DNA of 44,800 nucleotides from a bacterium (GTDB lineage: Bacteria > UBA8248), in the NCBI GenBank assembly GCA_022828125.1, contig JAJEJD010000014.1, positions 1 through 44,800 of the forward strand, written 5' to 3'. Shown in pieces: positions 15,792-23,970 of this stretch (positions within the stretch are counted from its first letter, which is position 1; every line of letters begins with the position of its first letter). Below the pieces are notes generated by a model, which ran no database searches, was not told where the DNA came from, and saw nothing but the letters and a program-made list of their open reading frames with translations. A program made the position numbers and the translations under genes.

Positions 15792-16505
15792 TCAGGCGTT
15801 CAGCACGGCGATCGCCCGAATCGGCGAGCCCGACCCGCCCCGAATCTTGAGCGGGAGCCCGATGTAGAGAAACTCCTTGCCCACCACTAGCTCGATGTTG
15901 CACAGGTTTTCCGTATTGGTGCGGCCCAGCTCGCGGCAAACGAGGTGGCAGGGGTATCCGGGGCTGGTCGCCATGTCCATGCTCGGGGCGTCGGTGCCGA
16001 CGTTGATGGCCCCGCACTCGCCGTAGACGTACTCGGCCGCCTCGCGCGTCCAGCCCGCATAGGCCGTCGTATAGAGCGGCGTCGGGTGGTGACGCTTGAA
16101 GTGCCCATAGGTGTAGAGCAGCGTGTCGCCCGGCTTTATCTCGTAGTTGTAGTGGTCGAGCCTGCGCTTCACGTCGTCCGCGTCGATGTAGCTGTTGTCC
16201 TCCACGTTCTCGAAATCAATCGCGATGCCCCGGCTGTAGAAGGAATCGAAGTTCATCTCGTCGATGTGGGGCGCGTCGGGCGAGGGGTCGAGATGGCTGA
16301 TGGAATCCACGTGCGTGGGGCCGTGCTCGCAGAACTGGATGATGCCCGAATAGTAGCTCATCTCGCTCTGGAAGCGTCCGCTGGCGGCGCTTTCCTCGTG
16401 CGTCATGTTCGTCCAGCGCCAGGTCTCGGGGTGTCCCACGAACACGGGCTGGCCCTGGTAGATGTCTTGTGAGAGATCGATGATTTCGTGATTCTTGTAC
16501 GCCAT
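15792..16505 (-). CDS. Cyclase-family protein (kynurenine formamidase-like metal hydrolase)
   Basis: 237-aa member of the cyclase/kynurenine formamidase fold. The signature H-G-P-T-H-V-D-S-I-S-H (His61, His65, Asp67, His71) provides the metal ligands. The family includes arylformamidases, isatin hydrolase and cyclic-amide hydrolases. This N-terminus (D-L-S-Q-D-I-Y-Q-G-Q-P) is typical. The ATG at 16505 has GGAGGAG 7 nt upstream. It is first in a two-gene unit with the zinc dehydrogenase and is divergent from the MobA-like gene. Confidence 0.9.
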   Translation of the reverse strand: MAYKNHEIIDLSQDIYQGQPVFVGHPETWRWTNMTHEESAASGRFQSEMSYYSGIIQFCEHGPTHVDSISHLDPSPDAPHIDEMNFDSFYSRGIAIDFENVEDNSYIDADDVKRRLDHYNYEIKPGDTLLYTYGHFKRHHPTPLYTTAYAGWTREAAEYVYGECGAINVGTDAPSMDMATSPGYPCHLVCRELGRTNTENLCNIELVVGKEFLYIGLPLKIRGGSGSPIRAIAVLNA

Positions 16506-16546
16506 GGTGATTCTCCTCCGGGGTGTTCCGCTATTGGTGAACTGTT

Positions 16547-16563
16547 CGAATCCTTGCGATTCG
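16547..16563. promoter_or_regulatory. Operator-like inverted repeat in the divergent intergenic region
   Basis: CGAATC-CTTGC-GATTCG is a perfect 6-bp inverted repeat with a 5-nt centre, 42 nt before the cyclase-family start codon. The 290-nt region separates two divergent operons, so a regulator site is plausible, but no regulator gene is adjacent. It may be chance. Confidence 0.25.
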
Positions 16564-16724
16564 CTGCATGAAGCACATCTATTAAATCAGGCCAAAACCG
16601 GCGATACGACTTGCCCGCATCCGGGTTTCTTGTGGGATATGTCGTGGGTTTTGAGCGCTTCCCGATATTAGAGACGGGGTGATGGGTTGTCAACGGAAAG
16701 GCTTGAGGGCGCGTCCGCCTGGAA

Positions 16725-16754
16725 TTGACATCCGAAAGCCCGCCTCCTTACCAT
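16725..16754 (+). promoter_or_regulatory. Candidate sigma-70-type promoter for the MobA-like operon
   Basis: TTGACA (16725-16730), an 18-nt spacer and TACCAT (16749-16754, four of six consensus bases) lie 41 nt before the start codon at 16796. This fits a short leader. Predicted by eye only. Confidence 0.4.
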
Positions 16755-16795
16755 GCCGACGGGATCAGGCCTTATCATTGTTTCGGAGAACTCAA

Positions 16796-17425
16796 ATGGC
16801 AGACGCGCGCCGCATTACGGCGATAATCCTCGCCGCAGGCCTATCGAAGCGCCTGGGGCGGAACAAGCTCCTCCTGCCTCTGGGGGATGAGACCGTCGTC
16901 CGCAAGACGGCGAAAGCGGTGCTCGAAAGCGCGGTTTCCGAGGTCATCCTCGTCACGGGCCATGAGGAAGCAGAAGTAATACAGGCTGTGGAGGGTCTCA
17001 ACGTGCGCCTCGCGCACAACCCCCGCTACGCCGAGGGGCAGAGCACGAGCATGATCGCGGGAATCGAGGCGGCGCATGAGGACACCGAGGCCTATCTGTT
17101 CGTCCTGGGCGATCAGCCTCTGCTGACGACCGGAATCGTGAACGAGGTGATTTCCCTCTATGAGAAATCCCGGCCCGATGCCCTGGTCGCGGCGCCGGTA
17201 TTCCAAGGCAGGCGCGGAAATCCCACACTATTTTCCGCCTCCCTAAGAGACGAATTACTTCAGACGAGCGGCGATGCGGGAGGGAGGGGAATCATCCAGA
17301 GACTGGAAACCGAATCTCCCGGCAAGATCGTTTTTCTCGAACTCCCCAATGATGATATGTTTCTCGACATCGACACGGAAGAAGATTACGAATTCATGCT
17401 TCGTAAATTTCCCGAAAACTCATAA
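16796..17425 (+). CDS. MobA-like nucleotidyltransferase (MocA/CoxI-associated type)
   Basis: 209-aa NTP-transferase of the family that includes molybdenum-cofactor cytidylyltransferase MocA. The N-terminal nucleotide loop L-A-A-G-L-S-K-R-L-G-R-N-K-L (12-25) and the catalytic L-G-D-Q-P-L-L block are intact. It would transfer a nucleotide from NTP to a phosphorylated acceptor such as molybdopterin; the acceptor is inferred from family only. The ATG at 16796 has GGAG about 7 nt upstream; an upstream in-frame start at 16679 lacks such a site. It heads a unit with the iron alcohol dehydrogenase 21 nt downstream. No molybdenum hydroxylase is in the window. Confidence 0.85.
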   Translation: MADARRITAIILAAGLSKRLGRNKLLLPLGDETVVRKTAKAVLESAVSEVILVTGHEEAEVIQAVEGLNVRLAHNPRYAEGQSTSMIAGIEAAHEDTEAYLFVLGDQPLLTTGIVNEVISLYEKSRPDALVAAPVFQGRRGNPTLFSASLRDELLQTSGDAGGRGIIQRLETESPGKIVFLELPNDDMFLDIDTEEDYEFMLRKFPENS

Positions 17426-17446
17426 GAGCAGCGAAGGAGTGTATTC

Positions 17447-18589
17447 ATGGTGAAAGCGTTCCAGATTGCATCCGGCCCGCGCGTCCGCTTCGGCCGCGGA
17501 GAAGCCGCCCAGGTCGGAGAAGAAGCCAAGGGCCTGGGGATGACGAAGCCGATGCTCGTCACTGACCCGGGGCTCACATCGAGCGGGGCGCTCGATTCGG
17601 TCATCAAGGGACTTGAAGACTCAGTCGTCGAATATGTGTTCTACGATCAGGCCGAGGCGAATCCCTCAGACACGAGCATCCTGGCGGCCCGCGATTTCTT
17701 TGGCGAAAACGGGTGCGACGGCTTCATCGCCGCGGGCGGCGGCAGCACGATGGACACCGCCAAGACGACGCTGGCCATCGTCGCGAACGGCGGCGTGCCG
17801 AGCGACTACTACGGGCGCGGCAAGGCCACGAAACCCGGCCCGCCGCTCATCACCGTACCCACCACGGCGGGCACAGGCAGCGAGGTCACCATGAGCTCCA
17901 TCGTCACGGACACGAAGCTCATGATCAAAACGGTGCTCGCCGACGACTCGCTGTTCGCGAAACTCGCCGTCGTCGACTCCGCCCTGCTCGCCAAACTCCC
18001 CTCCCACATCGCGGCGGGCGCGATGATGGACGCCCTCACCCACGCCATCGAATCGGTCGGCTCGCCCGCCTCCAACCCGTGGACGGAGGCGCTGGCGTTC
18101 GAGTCCATCGCGCGAATCGGCGCGCACGGCAGGGCCTACGTGGACGACCCTTCGGACCCCGAGGCGGCCGACGCCATATCGCTGGCCGCCATGCTTGCGG
18201 GACGCGCTTTCACCAACACGGGACTCGGCATCGTGCACTCGCTCGCGCATCCGCTGGGCGCCTACCACGGGCTGCACCACGGCACGGCGAACGGCATCTT
18301 TTTGCCGCCCGTGATGGAGTTCAACCTTCCCGCCATGCGCGACGCCTACGCGCGCATGGCGCCGCTCCTGAAAGAAGGCGCAGCGCATACGGCCGAGGCG
18401 GCGATAGACGCCATCCGCGAACTCAACACGGACATCGGCATTCCAGGCAGCCTGAGGGAGGCGGACGTCGTAAACGAGGACCTGGACGTCCTGGCGAAGG
18501 ACGCGGCCGAGAGCCACCAGGTCAACACGAACCCGGTCCCCTCCACGCAGGAGGACTTGAAGCGCCTTCTGCTGGCCGTGCTCGAGTAG
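17447..18589 (+). CDS. Iron-containing alcohol dehydrogenase
   Basis: 380-aa group III (Fe-ADH) dehydrogenase, which interconverts an alcohol and an aldehyde or ketone with NAD(P). The coenzyme motif G-G-G-S is at 97-100, T-T-A-G-T-G-S-E-V-T at 139-148, and the metal ligands fit Asp195, His199, His264 and His278 (M-D-A-L-T-H-A-I-E and H-S-L-A-H-P-L-G-A-Y-H-G-L-H-H-G). This matches the canonical D-H-H-H set of lactaldehyde reductase. The ATG follows AAGGAG by 7 nt. Three nt separate its stop from the phosphoribosyltransferase gene. Confidence 0.93.
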   Translation: MVKAFQIASGPRVRFGRGEAAQVGEEAKGLGMTKPMLVTDPGLTSSGALDSVIKGLEDSVVEYVFYDQAEANPSDTSILAARDFFGENGCDGFIAAGGGSTMDTAKTTLAIVANGGVPSDYYGRGKATKPGPPLITVPTTAGTGSEVTMSSIVTDTKLMIKTVLADDSLFAKLAVVDSALLAKLPSHIAAGAMMDALTHAIESVGSPASNPWTEALAFESIARIGAHGRAYVDDPSDPEAADAISLAAMLAGRAFTNTGLGIVHSLAHPLGAYHGLHHGTANGIFLPPVMEFNLPAMRDAYARMAPLLKEGAAHTAEAAIDAIRELNTDIGIPGSLREADVVNEDLDVLAKDAAESHQVNTNPVPSTQEDLKRLLLAVLE

Positions 18590-18592
18590 ACG

Positions 18593-19114
18593 ATGCCTGC
18601 TGAGGAGATTCTGATATCGCAGGCGCGAATCGAGAGCCGCCTGCCCGAACTCGCCGCCGAGATCAACGAGGCGCTGCCCGAAGGACCGATCCACGTCGTC
18701 ATGATCCTGAAGGGCGCGATTGTCTTCGGCGTCGACCTCGCCCGCGCCCTCGGGCGCAACACCACGCTCGGCTTCCTCTCGGCATCGAGCTACGGCGCGA
18801 ACACGACAAGCAGGGGCCGGGTGGAGATCGACGCCAGACACCTGGGCGAGGTCGAGGGGCGGAACGTGCTGCTCATCGACGACATTCTCGATACGGGCCA
18901 CACGTTTGCGAAAACCATTGATATCCTTGGGGAAAAGCACCCGGCTTCCCTCAGGACGTGCGTGTTGATGGACAAACCGGAGAGGCGGGAAGTCGATATC
19001 CACGCGGACCACGTCGGTTTCGCCATCGAGAATCATTTCGTGGTCGGCTACGGCCTGGACTGCGACGAGGCCTACCGCACCCTGCCGGACATCCGTATCT
19101 ATGCGCCCGAGTGA
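18593..19114 (+). CDS. hpt: Hypoxanthine(-guanine) phosphoribosyltransferase
   Basis: 173-aa type I phosphoribosyltransferase that salvages purine bases to nucleoside monophosphates using PRPP. The PRPP loop V-L-L-I-D-D-I-L-D-T-G-H-T is at 92-104, the L-K-G-A loop is at 39-42, and K-P-E-R-R with the following V-D-I-H-A-D-H-V-G-F is the purine-binding segment. The start is 3 nt after the iron dehydrogenase stop, so it is in that operon although the pathway link is not obvious. Confidence 0.92.
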   Translation: MPAEEILISQARIESRLPELAAEINEALPEGPIHVVMILKGAIVFGVDLARALGRNTTLGFLSASSYGANTTSRGRVEIDARHLGEVEGRNVLLIDDILDTGHTFAKTIDILGEKHPASLRTCVLMDKPERREVDIHADHVGFAIENHFVVGYGLDCDEAYRTLPDIRIYAPE

Positions 19115-19186
19115 GCGTTGCCGGAGGGCAGGTGTAAGGCCCGGGCTGGGGAGGGAAGAGACAACCCTCCCCTCTAAAGCGGGTTG

Positions 19187-19450
19187 TTGAAAAAGTCTGG
19201 AACGCTGGATTTGTCGTATGTAACTGACCGACGAGAGAGAACAATCACTCCCCCCTTGAGGGGGAGTCGATGAAGCCGAGCGGTTTGTGCGAAGGCTGAA
19301 TCGGTGGGGGGTAGAATGCGTTTTATCGCCATTCCGAATTATACCCCCCACCGACTCGCTTGCGGGCTTCGCCCTTACCTCGTCGACTCCCCCTCAAGGG
19401 GGGAGTGAACTTTCCCTCTGCTTGGGTAGTAATAGCCCTCAAGGGGGGAG
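19187..19450. repeat. Long palindromic intergenic repeat, type E
   Basis: In the 394-nt gap after the phosphoribosyltransferase. A perfect 25-bp inverted repeat starts CACTCCCCCCTTGAGGGGGA at 19246-19270 and is complemented at 19383-19407. Nested inside is CGGTGGGGGGTA with TACCCCCCACCG. A left flank GGGTTGTTGAAAAAGTC at about 19183-19199 is shared with repeat copies A-D, but the core is different. A partial third arm (CCCTCAAGGGGGGAGT) follows near 19437. No credible gene is present. Confidence 0.8.
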
Positions 19451-19474
19451 TAATTTCATCAGCCTATATCGAAT

Positions 19475-19489
19475 GAGAATTCCATTCTC
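19475..19489 (+). promoter_or_regulatory. Operator-like inverted repeat before the enolase-superfamily gene
   Basis: GAGAAT-TCC-ATTCTC is a perfect 6-bp inverted repeat 19 nt before the start codon and directly upstream of the AAGGAG ribosome-binding site. It could be a repressor site or an mRNA hairpin affecting initiation. No experiment or regulator supports it. Confidence 0.25.
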
Positions 19490-19508
19490 CCATTAAGGAG
19501 CAAAGTTC

Positions 19509-20612
19509 ATGCCGATTCAGGAGATAACGGTCTGGGATACCGCCGTGGAAGTCAATCAAGGATCGAGAAACCGCTACGGGGGCGCGACGACGCTGGAGCG
19601 CGTCGTGGTCCGCTTGACGGACGAGGTGGGCGTAGAGGGCTGGGGCGAAGCGGCGCCGCTGATGTACATCACCAAAGAGACCGGCTCGGAGATGGCGGCC
19701 GCACTCCGTGAAGCCGCTCCCCGGATACGCGGCAAAGAGGCGGATGAACTCCGCGCCGCGCTCGATGAGGTGACGGATTTCACCGGGCTGGGCGCAGCGC
19801 GCACGGCGCTCGAAATCGCTGCGGTCGACCTGGCCGCCAAAACCGACGAGGCGCCCTTCTCTCAAGTCTTTGGCGGGCACAAGAGAAATGCCGTCACGCT
19901 CGATGCCCCCATCGGCCTCCTCCCGCCCGATGAGGCCGTCAGGAAGGCCGAACCGCTTGTGGCGCAGGGCGTCACGACCCTCAAGGTGAAATCGGGCGTG
20001 GACATGGAGGCGGACGCCGAGCGCATCGTCAGGCTGCGCGAGAGGTTCGGCCCCGATATCAAGTTGAGGACGGATGCCAACGGCGGGTTCACGCCCGAGG
20101 AAGCCCTGCGCTTCACGAACAGGATGGTCGAGATCGATCTCGAACACTTCGAGCAGCCCGTGCTCCCCACGGAGGCGAAATGCCTCGACGTTTTCCGCGA
20201 AATTCGCGCCCGGGGCATGCAGGTGGCCCTGGATGAGTCGCTGTTCTCTATCGACGACGCGCGCCGTCTCGTCGATGCGGAGGTCGTCGACGTCGGCCTC
20301 ATCAAGATCGCGAAATTCGGCGGCCCGAGAAACGCCTGGGAGGTGGCGCGGGTGTTCGACGCCGCCGGCAAGCCCGCCCTGCTGAGTTCGCCCTATGAGT
20401 CCTACATCGCCAAATCGGCGGGGTTCGCCCTCGCCCTGTCTCTGGAGACGGCGGACAGGGCGCACGAACTCGCCCATCTGCTCGATGAGGAGCCCTACGC
20501 CGAGTGGCGCCACGCCATATCGGGCGGTGCGTTCGCGCTTGCGGATGCGGCCGGGCACGGCGCCGTCGGCATCCCCGCCCGCGTCGAGAAGATGGCGAGA
20601 GCCGCCGTATAA
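19509..20612 (+). CDS. Enolase-superfamily enzyme (mandelate racemase/muconate-lactonising, dipeptide-epimerase-like)
   Basis: 367-aa enolase-superfamily enzyme of the muconate-lactonising subgroup. The acid/base Lys-x-Lys is K159-V-K161, metal ligands are Asp189 (R-T-D-A-N-G-G), Glu215 (F-E-Q-P) and Asp242 (L-D-E-S), and the opposite Lys is 269 (I-A-K-F-G-G). Such enzymes include dipeptide epimerases, muconate cycloisomerase and N-succinylamino-acid racemase; the residues do not decide between these. The ATG follows AAGGAG by 8 nt. HMG-CoA lyase follows after 36 nt. Confidence 0.88.
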   Translation: MPIQEITVWDTAVEVNQGSRNRYGGATTLERVVVRLTDEVGVEGWGEAAPLMYITKETGSEMAAALREAAPRIRGKEADELRAALDEVTDFTGLGAARTALEIAAVDLAAKTDEAPFSQVFGGHKRNAVTLDAPIGLLPPDEAVRKAEPLVAQGVTTLKVKSGVDMEADAERIVRLRERFGPDIKLRTDANGGFTPEEALRFTNRMVEIDLEHFEQPVLPTEAKCLDVFREIRARGMQVALDESLFSIDDARRLVDAEVVDVGLIKIAKFGGPRNAWEVARVFDAAGKPALLSSPYESYIAKSAGFALALSLETADRAHELAHLLDEEPYAEWRHAISGGAFALADAAGHGAVGIPARVEKMARAAV

Positions 20613-20648
20613 CGGAAACAATTCTTTTAACGCAGGAGAATGAATACG

Positions 20649-21563
20649 ATGAGTCTCCCCACGAAGGTCGATATCGTCGAGGTAGGCACGCGGGACGGCC
20701 TCCAGAACGAAAAGCAGTACATCTCGCCCGAGGACAAGATAAAGCTTCTGGACACCATCACCGACGCGGGCGTCCGCCGGGTCGAGGTGACGAGTTTCGT
20801 GAGTCCCAAGCACGTCCCGCAGCTTAAAGACGCGCAGGAGGTGCTGGCGGGCTGCAAGCGCAGCCCCGACGCCGAGTACGAAGCCCTGGTCCCCAACGTG
20901 CGCGGCATGGAGCGCGCCCTCGAATGCGAACTCGACGGCGTCATGCTGTTCGTCGCCGCCAGCGAGACGTTCAACCTGAAGAACATCCGCGCGAGCCGGG
21001 AGACGATGCTCGGCGTCGCCCGCGAAGTCGCCAGGATGGCGCTGGACGCGGGCCTCAAGCTCCGGGGCGGCGTGGTCGCCGCGTTCGGCTGCCCGTATGA
21101 GGGGCGCATCTCCTATGAGGACGTGGAGTGGATAGTCGGCGAATACGTGGACATGGGCTGCGGGGAAATCGGCCTCGCCGACACCGTGGGCATGTCGAAC
21201 CCGGCCGAAATCAAGAAGCTGACCGAACACATTCGTAACAAATTCCCCTCCGTCCGCTACGCGCTCCACCTCCACAACACGAGGGGAGCCGGTCTCGCCA
21301 ACCTGCTGGCGGGCCTGGAAGTCGGCGTCGACACGTTCGACGCCTCCATCGGCGGCCTGGGCGGATGCCCCTTCGCGCCGCGCGCCACCGGCAACATCGC
21401 GAGCGAGGACACGATCAACATGCTGCACGAGATGGGAATCGAGACGGGGGTCGACCTGCCGAAACTGCTTGAGGCTGTGGCTCATGCGGAGAAAATCCTG
21501 AACCGCCAGCTGCCGGGGCAACTCCTCCACGCCGGAATCCCCGAGTGGGAAATGGCGTCCTGA
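20649..21563 (+). CDS. Hydroxymethylglutaryl-CoA lyase
   Basis: 304-aa HMGL/isopropylmalate-synthase-type TIM barrel. It is predicted to cleave HMG-CoA (or a related 3-hydroxyacyl-CoA) to acetyl-CoA and an oxo acid. V-G-T-R-D-G-L-Q-N-E near the start contains the catalytic Arg and metal Asp, H-L-H-N-T-R-G supplies metal histidines, and G-G-L-G-G-C-P-F-A-P contains the family's active-site Cys. A normal small residue after F-A-P is Arg here (F-A-P-R-A-T-G-N). The ATG at 20649 is 10 nt after AGGAG; the ATG at 20640 is too close. It is placed with the CoA-ester genes downstream. Confidence 0.92.
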   Translation: MSLPTKVDIVEVGTRDGLQNEKQYISPEDKIKLLDTITDAGVRRVEVTSFVSPKHVPQLKDAQEVLAGCKRSPDAEYEALVPNVRGMERALECELDGVMLFVAASETFNLKNIRASRETMLGVAREVARMALDAGLKLRGGVVAAFGCPYEGRISYEDVEWIVGEYVDMGCGEIGLADTVGMSNPAEIKKLTEHIRNKFPSVRYALHLHNTRGAGLANLLAGLEVGVDTFDASIGGLGGCPFAPRATGNIASEDTINMLHEMGIETGVDLPKLLEAVAHAEKILNRQLPGQLLHAGIPEWEMAS

Positions 21564-21663
21564 AGCGACTCCGGCGGGTGGCGCGTGAGCGCTCCATGAA
21601 GCGCCCGTTTTTCCGGACAGGGCCGTTCGCGAACGACCCCTGCGTCACAACCATAATGACGAC

Positions 21664-21728
21664 TGTAGGGACAGGCCCCCGCGCCTGTCCGGCCGATCCT
21701 GTAGGGACAGGTCGCGACCTGTCCCTAC
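21664..21728. repeat. GTAGGGACAGG repeat with perfect 28-bp palindrome
   Basis: TGTAGGGACAGG occurs at 21664 and at 21700, and its complement ends at 21728. The block 21701-21728 is a perfect 28-bp palindrome centred on GTCGCGAC. It lies in the 509-nt gap after HMG-CoA lyase. The motif type resembles short dispersed repeats in many environmental genomes (memory only). Confidence 0.7.
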
Positions 21729-21758
21729 CAAAGACGGTCTTTGCGTTTTCTGGTTCGT

Positions 21759-21893
21759 CATTCCGGCGAAAGCCGGAATCCATTTGCTTTGCTTTTTTTA
21801 GTTCCTGATTGATTCCCGCCAATGGTGAGGAGATGAAAAGCCAGCGTATTATCTTTCTGTTTGAAAATGGATTCCGGCTTTCGCCGGAATGAC
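21759..21893. repeat. Inverted pair of ATTCCGGC-type short repeats
   Basis: GTCATTCCGGCGAAAGCCGG at about 21758-21777 and its complement-like copy GATTCCGGCTTTCGCCGGAA at about 21869-21888 form two small hairpins in opposite orientation around a 90-nt spacer. The general pattern ATTCC-N-GGAAT is a widespread class of bacterial repeat. A third related hairpin is at 2846-2890. I see no gene in this gap. Confidence 0.7.
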
Positions 21894-22072
21894 GGCGGTG
21901 GTCAATTCCGACCGGGGAAGGGTTATTCAACAACCCACATATGCATCCTGTTTTTTATCTCCTCCCCGTCGCGGCGGCTGTCCTCCCCAAAATCCCCTCC
22001 TGCCACCCGGAAACCCTTGACTTTATGGCCCAAAGCTGATTGTATGCAATATACACTTTCAGGAGACGCGCA

Positions 22073-23635
22073 TTGCCGCCCGACCCGAACAGTCCGGATC
22101 CAATAGATGAACTGAAAGCGCTCACCTCCCAGGCGCAGGCACTGGGCGGCGAGGCGGCGAGAGAGCGCCAGCACAAACAGGGGAAGCTCACCGCCAGGGA
22201 GCGCATCGACCTCCTGCTCGACCCCGATAGTTTTTCGGAACTCAACCTCTTCGTCGAGACGCGCGCCACGGATTTCGGGATGGACGCGCGTCGCTCCCCG
22301 GGAGACGGTGTCATCACCGGCAGCGGATACGTGAACGGCCAGCTCGTGTTCGTGGCCTCGCAGGATTTCGGCGCCTTGGGCGGATCGCTGGGGGAGATGC
22401 ACGCGGAAAAAATCGTGAAGATGCAGGATCTCGCCATGAAGGCGGGCGCGCCCATCGTCACCATTCTCGATTCGGGCGGTGCTCGCATCCACGAGGGCGT
22501 CCTGGCGCTTCACGGCTACGCGCAAATCTTCCATAACAACACCCAGGCGTCGGGCGTGATTCCGCAGATATCGCTCATCCTGGGCCCCTGCGCGGGCGGG
22601 GCCGTCTACTCGCCCGCCATCACGGACTTCGTCTTCATGGTCGACGGGCTGAGCAAGATGTTCATCACCGGGCCGGAGGTCATCAAGGCCGTGACGGGAG
22701 AGGACGTATCCGTCGAGGAGTTGGGCGGCGGCGCGGTGCACAGCTCCACGAGCGGGAACGCGCATTTCCTCGCCAAAGACGAGCGTGAGTGCTTCGAGAT
22801 GGTGAAGAAACTACTCTCCTTCCTGCCTTCGAACAATCTCGACGATCCCCCTCTGTCCAACCCGCCCGGGTGGCCGCCGGATGAGAACCCCGAACTCGAC
22901 GGTATCGTCCCGGCGGACGCCACGCAGGCCTACGACGTGCGCGACCTGGTGGCCAACGTCTTCGACGAGGGCGATTTCCTGGAGGTTCAGGCCGATTTCG
23001 CCAAAAACATCGTCGTCGGGTTCGCACGCCTGGGGGGAAAGCCCGTCGGCGTCGTGGGAAACCAGCCCACGCATCTCGCGGGCGTCCTGGATATCGACAG
23101 TTCCGACAAGCTCGCGCGTTTCGTGCGCTTCTGCGACGCCTTCAACCTCCCCCTCGTCAACTTCGTGGACGTACCCGGCTATCTGCCCGGCACCCAGCAG
23201 GAATACGGCGGCGTCATCCGCCACGGGGCCAAGGTGCTCTTCGCCTACAGCGAGGCGAACGTGCCGAAAATCGCCTTGATCGTCAGAAAAAGCTACGGCG
23301 GCGCCTACATTGCGATGAGCGGGTTCGGCCTGGGCTACGACCGCGTACTGGCGTATCCGTTCGCCGAGATCGCCGTCATGGGTCCCGAGGGCGCCGCCAA
23401 CATCATCTTCCGGCGCGAGATCGGCGAGGCCGAGGACCCCGAGAAGGTCCGTCAGGAGAAGATAGAGGAATACCGCAACCTTTTCGCCAAGCCCTATACG
23501 GCGGCGAAATACGGTCTCGTGGACGTCATCATCGAGCCGCGTCAGACGAGGGGCGCGCTCATCCGGGCTCTCGAAATGACCGCGCACAAGCGCGAGGACA
23601 GACCGCGGAAAAAACACGGAAACATTCCGCTGTAG
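22073..23635 (+). CDS. Acyl-CoA carboxyltransferase subunit of a biotin-dependent decarboxylase (MmdA/PccB-like)
   Basis: 520-aa carboxyltransferase of the propionyl-CoA carboxylase beta / methylmalonyl-CoA decarboxylase alpha family. The two crotonase-like halves are clear: G-G-A-R-I-H-E-G and G-P-C-A-G-G-A-V-Y-S-P-A in the N half, and V-D-V-P-G-Y-L-P-G-T-Q-Q-E-Y-G-G, S-Y-G-G-A-Y-I-A-M and G-P-E-G-A-A-N in the C half. It moves the carboxyl group from an acyl-CoA to biotin. The start is TTG at 22073, 7 nt after AGGAG. Genes for the small membrane, biotin and Na+-pump subunits follow directly, so it is read as a decarboxylase rather than a carboxylase. Confidence 0.92.
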   Translation: MPPDPNSPDPIDELKALTSQAQALGGEAARERQHKQGKLTARERIDLLLDPDSFSELNLFVETRATDFGMDARRSPGDGVITGSGYVNGQLVFVASQDFGALGGSLGEMHAEKIVKMQDLAMKAGAPIVTILDSGGARIHEGVLALHGYAQIFHNNTQASGVIPQISLILGPCAGGAVYSPAITDFVFMVDGLSKMFITGPEVIKAVTGEDVSVEELGGGAVHSSTSGNAHFLAKDERECFEMVKKLLSFLPSNNLDDPPLSNPPGWPPDENPELDGIVPADATQAYDVRDLVANVFDEGDFLEVQADFAKNIVVGFARLGGKPVGVVGNQPTHLAGVLDIDSSDKLARFVRFCDAFNLPLVNFVDVPGYLPGTQQEYGGVIRHGAKVLFAYSEANVPKIALIVRKSYGGAYIAMSGFGLGYDRVLAYPFAEIAVMGPEGAANIIFRREIGEAEDPEKVRQEKIEEYRNLFAKPYTAAKYGLVDVIIEPRQTRGALIRALEMTAHKREDRPRKKHGNIPL

Positions 23636-23649
23636 AAAAGGATTTCCCT

Positions 23650-23970
23650 GTGGACGCATTCATACCCGCAATTATGCTGACGATCATCGGCATGGGCGTC
23701 GTTTTCGGCTCCCTGATCGTGCTGATGGCGGTCATCATGCTCCTGGAGAGGTTCGTCGGCTCGGGAAGTGCGGAAACAGGCGTGGATGCGCAGGAGCAGA
23801 AGCCTTCGACTGAAGGAGACGATCTGGAACTCGTCTTGGCAGCCGCCGCCGGATATTTCCTCGAAACCGAAACGCCTGAGGTGTACGTTCCCGAGGTGCG
23901 CCGGAACGCGAATTCCCTTTGGGCGCGGTCCGCCCGCGTAGGGCGTCTCAGCCAGCGGAGGCGGCGGTGA
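23650..23970 (+). CDS. OadG/MmdD-like small membrane subunit of the sodium-pump decarboxylase
   Basis: 106-aa protein with a single N-terminal membrane helix (about residues 5-34: I-M-L-T-I-I-G-M-G-V-V-F then a hydrophobic stretch) and a polar C-terminal tail. This is the pattern of the OadG/MmdD subunit that joins the carboxyltransferase to the membrane pump. The start is GTG at 23650 with AAAAGGA upstream. Its stop overlaps the biotin-protein GTG by 3-4 nt. Confidence 0.85.
   Translation: MDAFIPAIMLTIIGMGVVFGSLIVLMAVIMLLERFVGSGSAETGVDAQEQKPSTEGDDLELVLAAAAGYFLETETPEVYVPEVRRNANSLWARSARVGRLSQRRRR

Noticed and set aside
2430-19450. CRISPR array or direct-repeat locus
   Set aside because: Copies are kilobases apart, internally inverted and lack regular spacers; no cas genes are present.
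22040-22072. Upstream ATG for the carboxyltransferase (adds 11 residues)
   Set aside because: The TTG at 22073 has AGGAG at 7 nt, while the ATG at 22040 has no ribosome-binding site.
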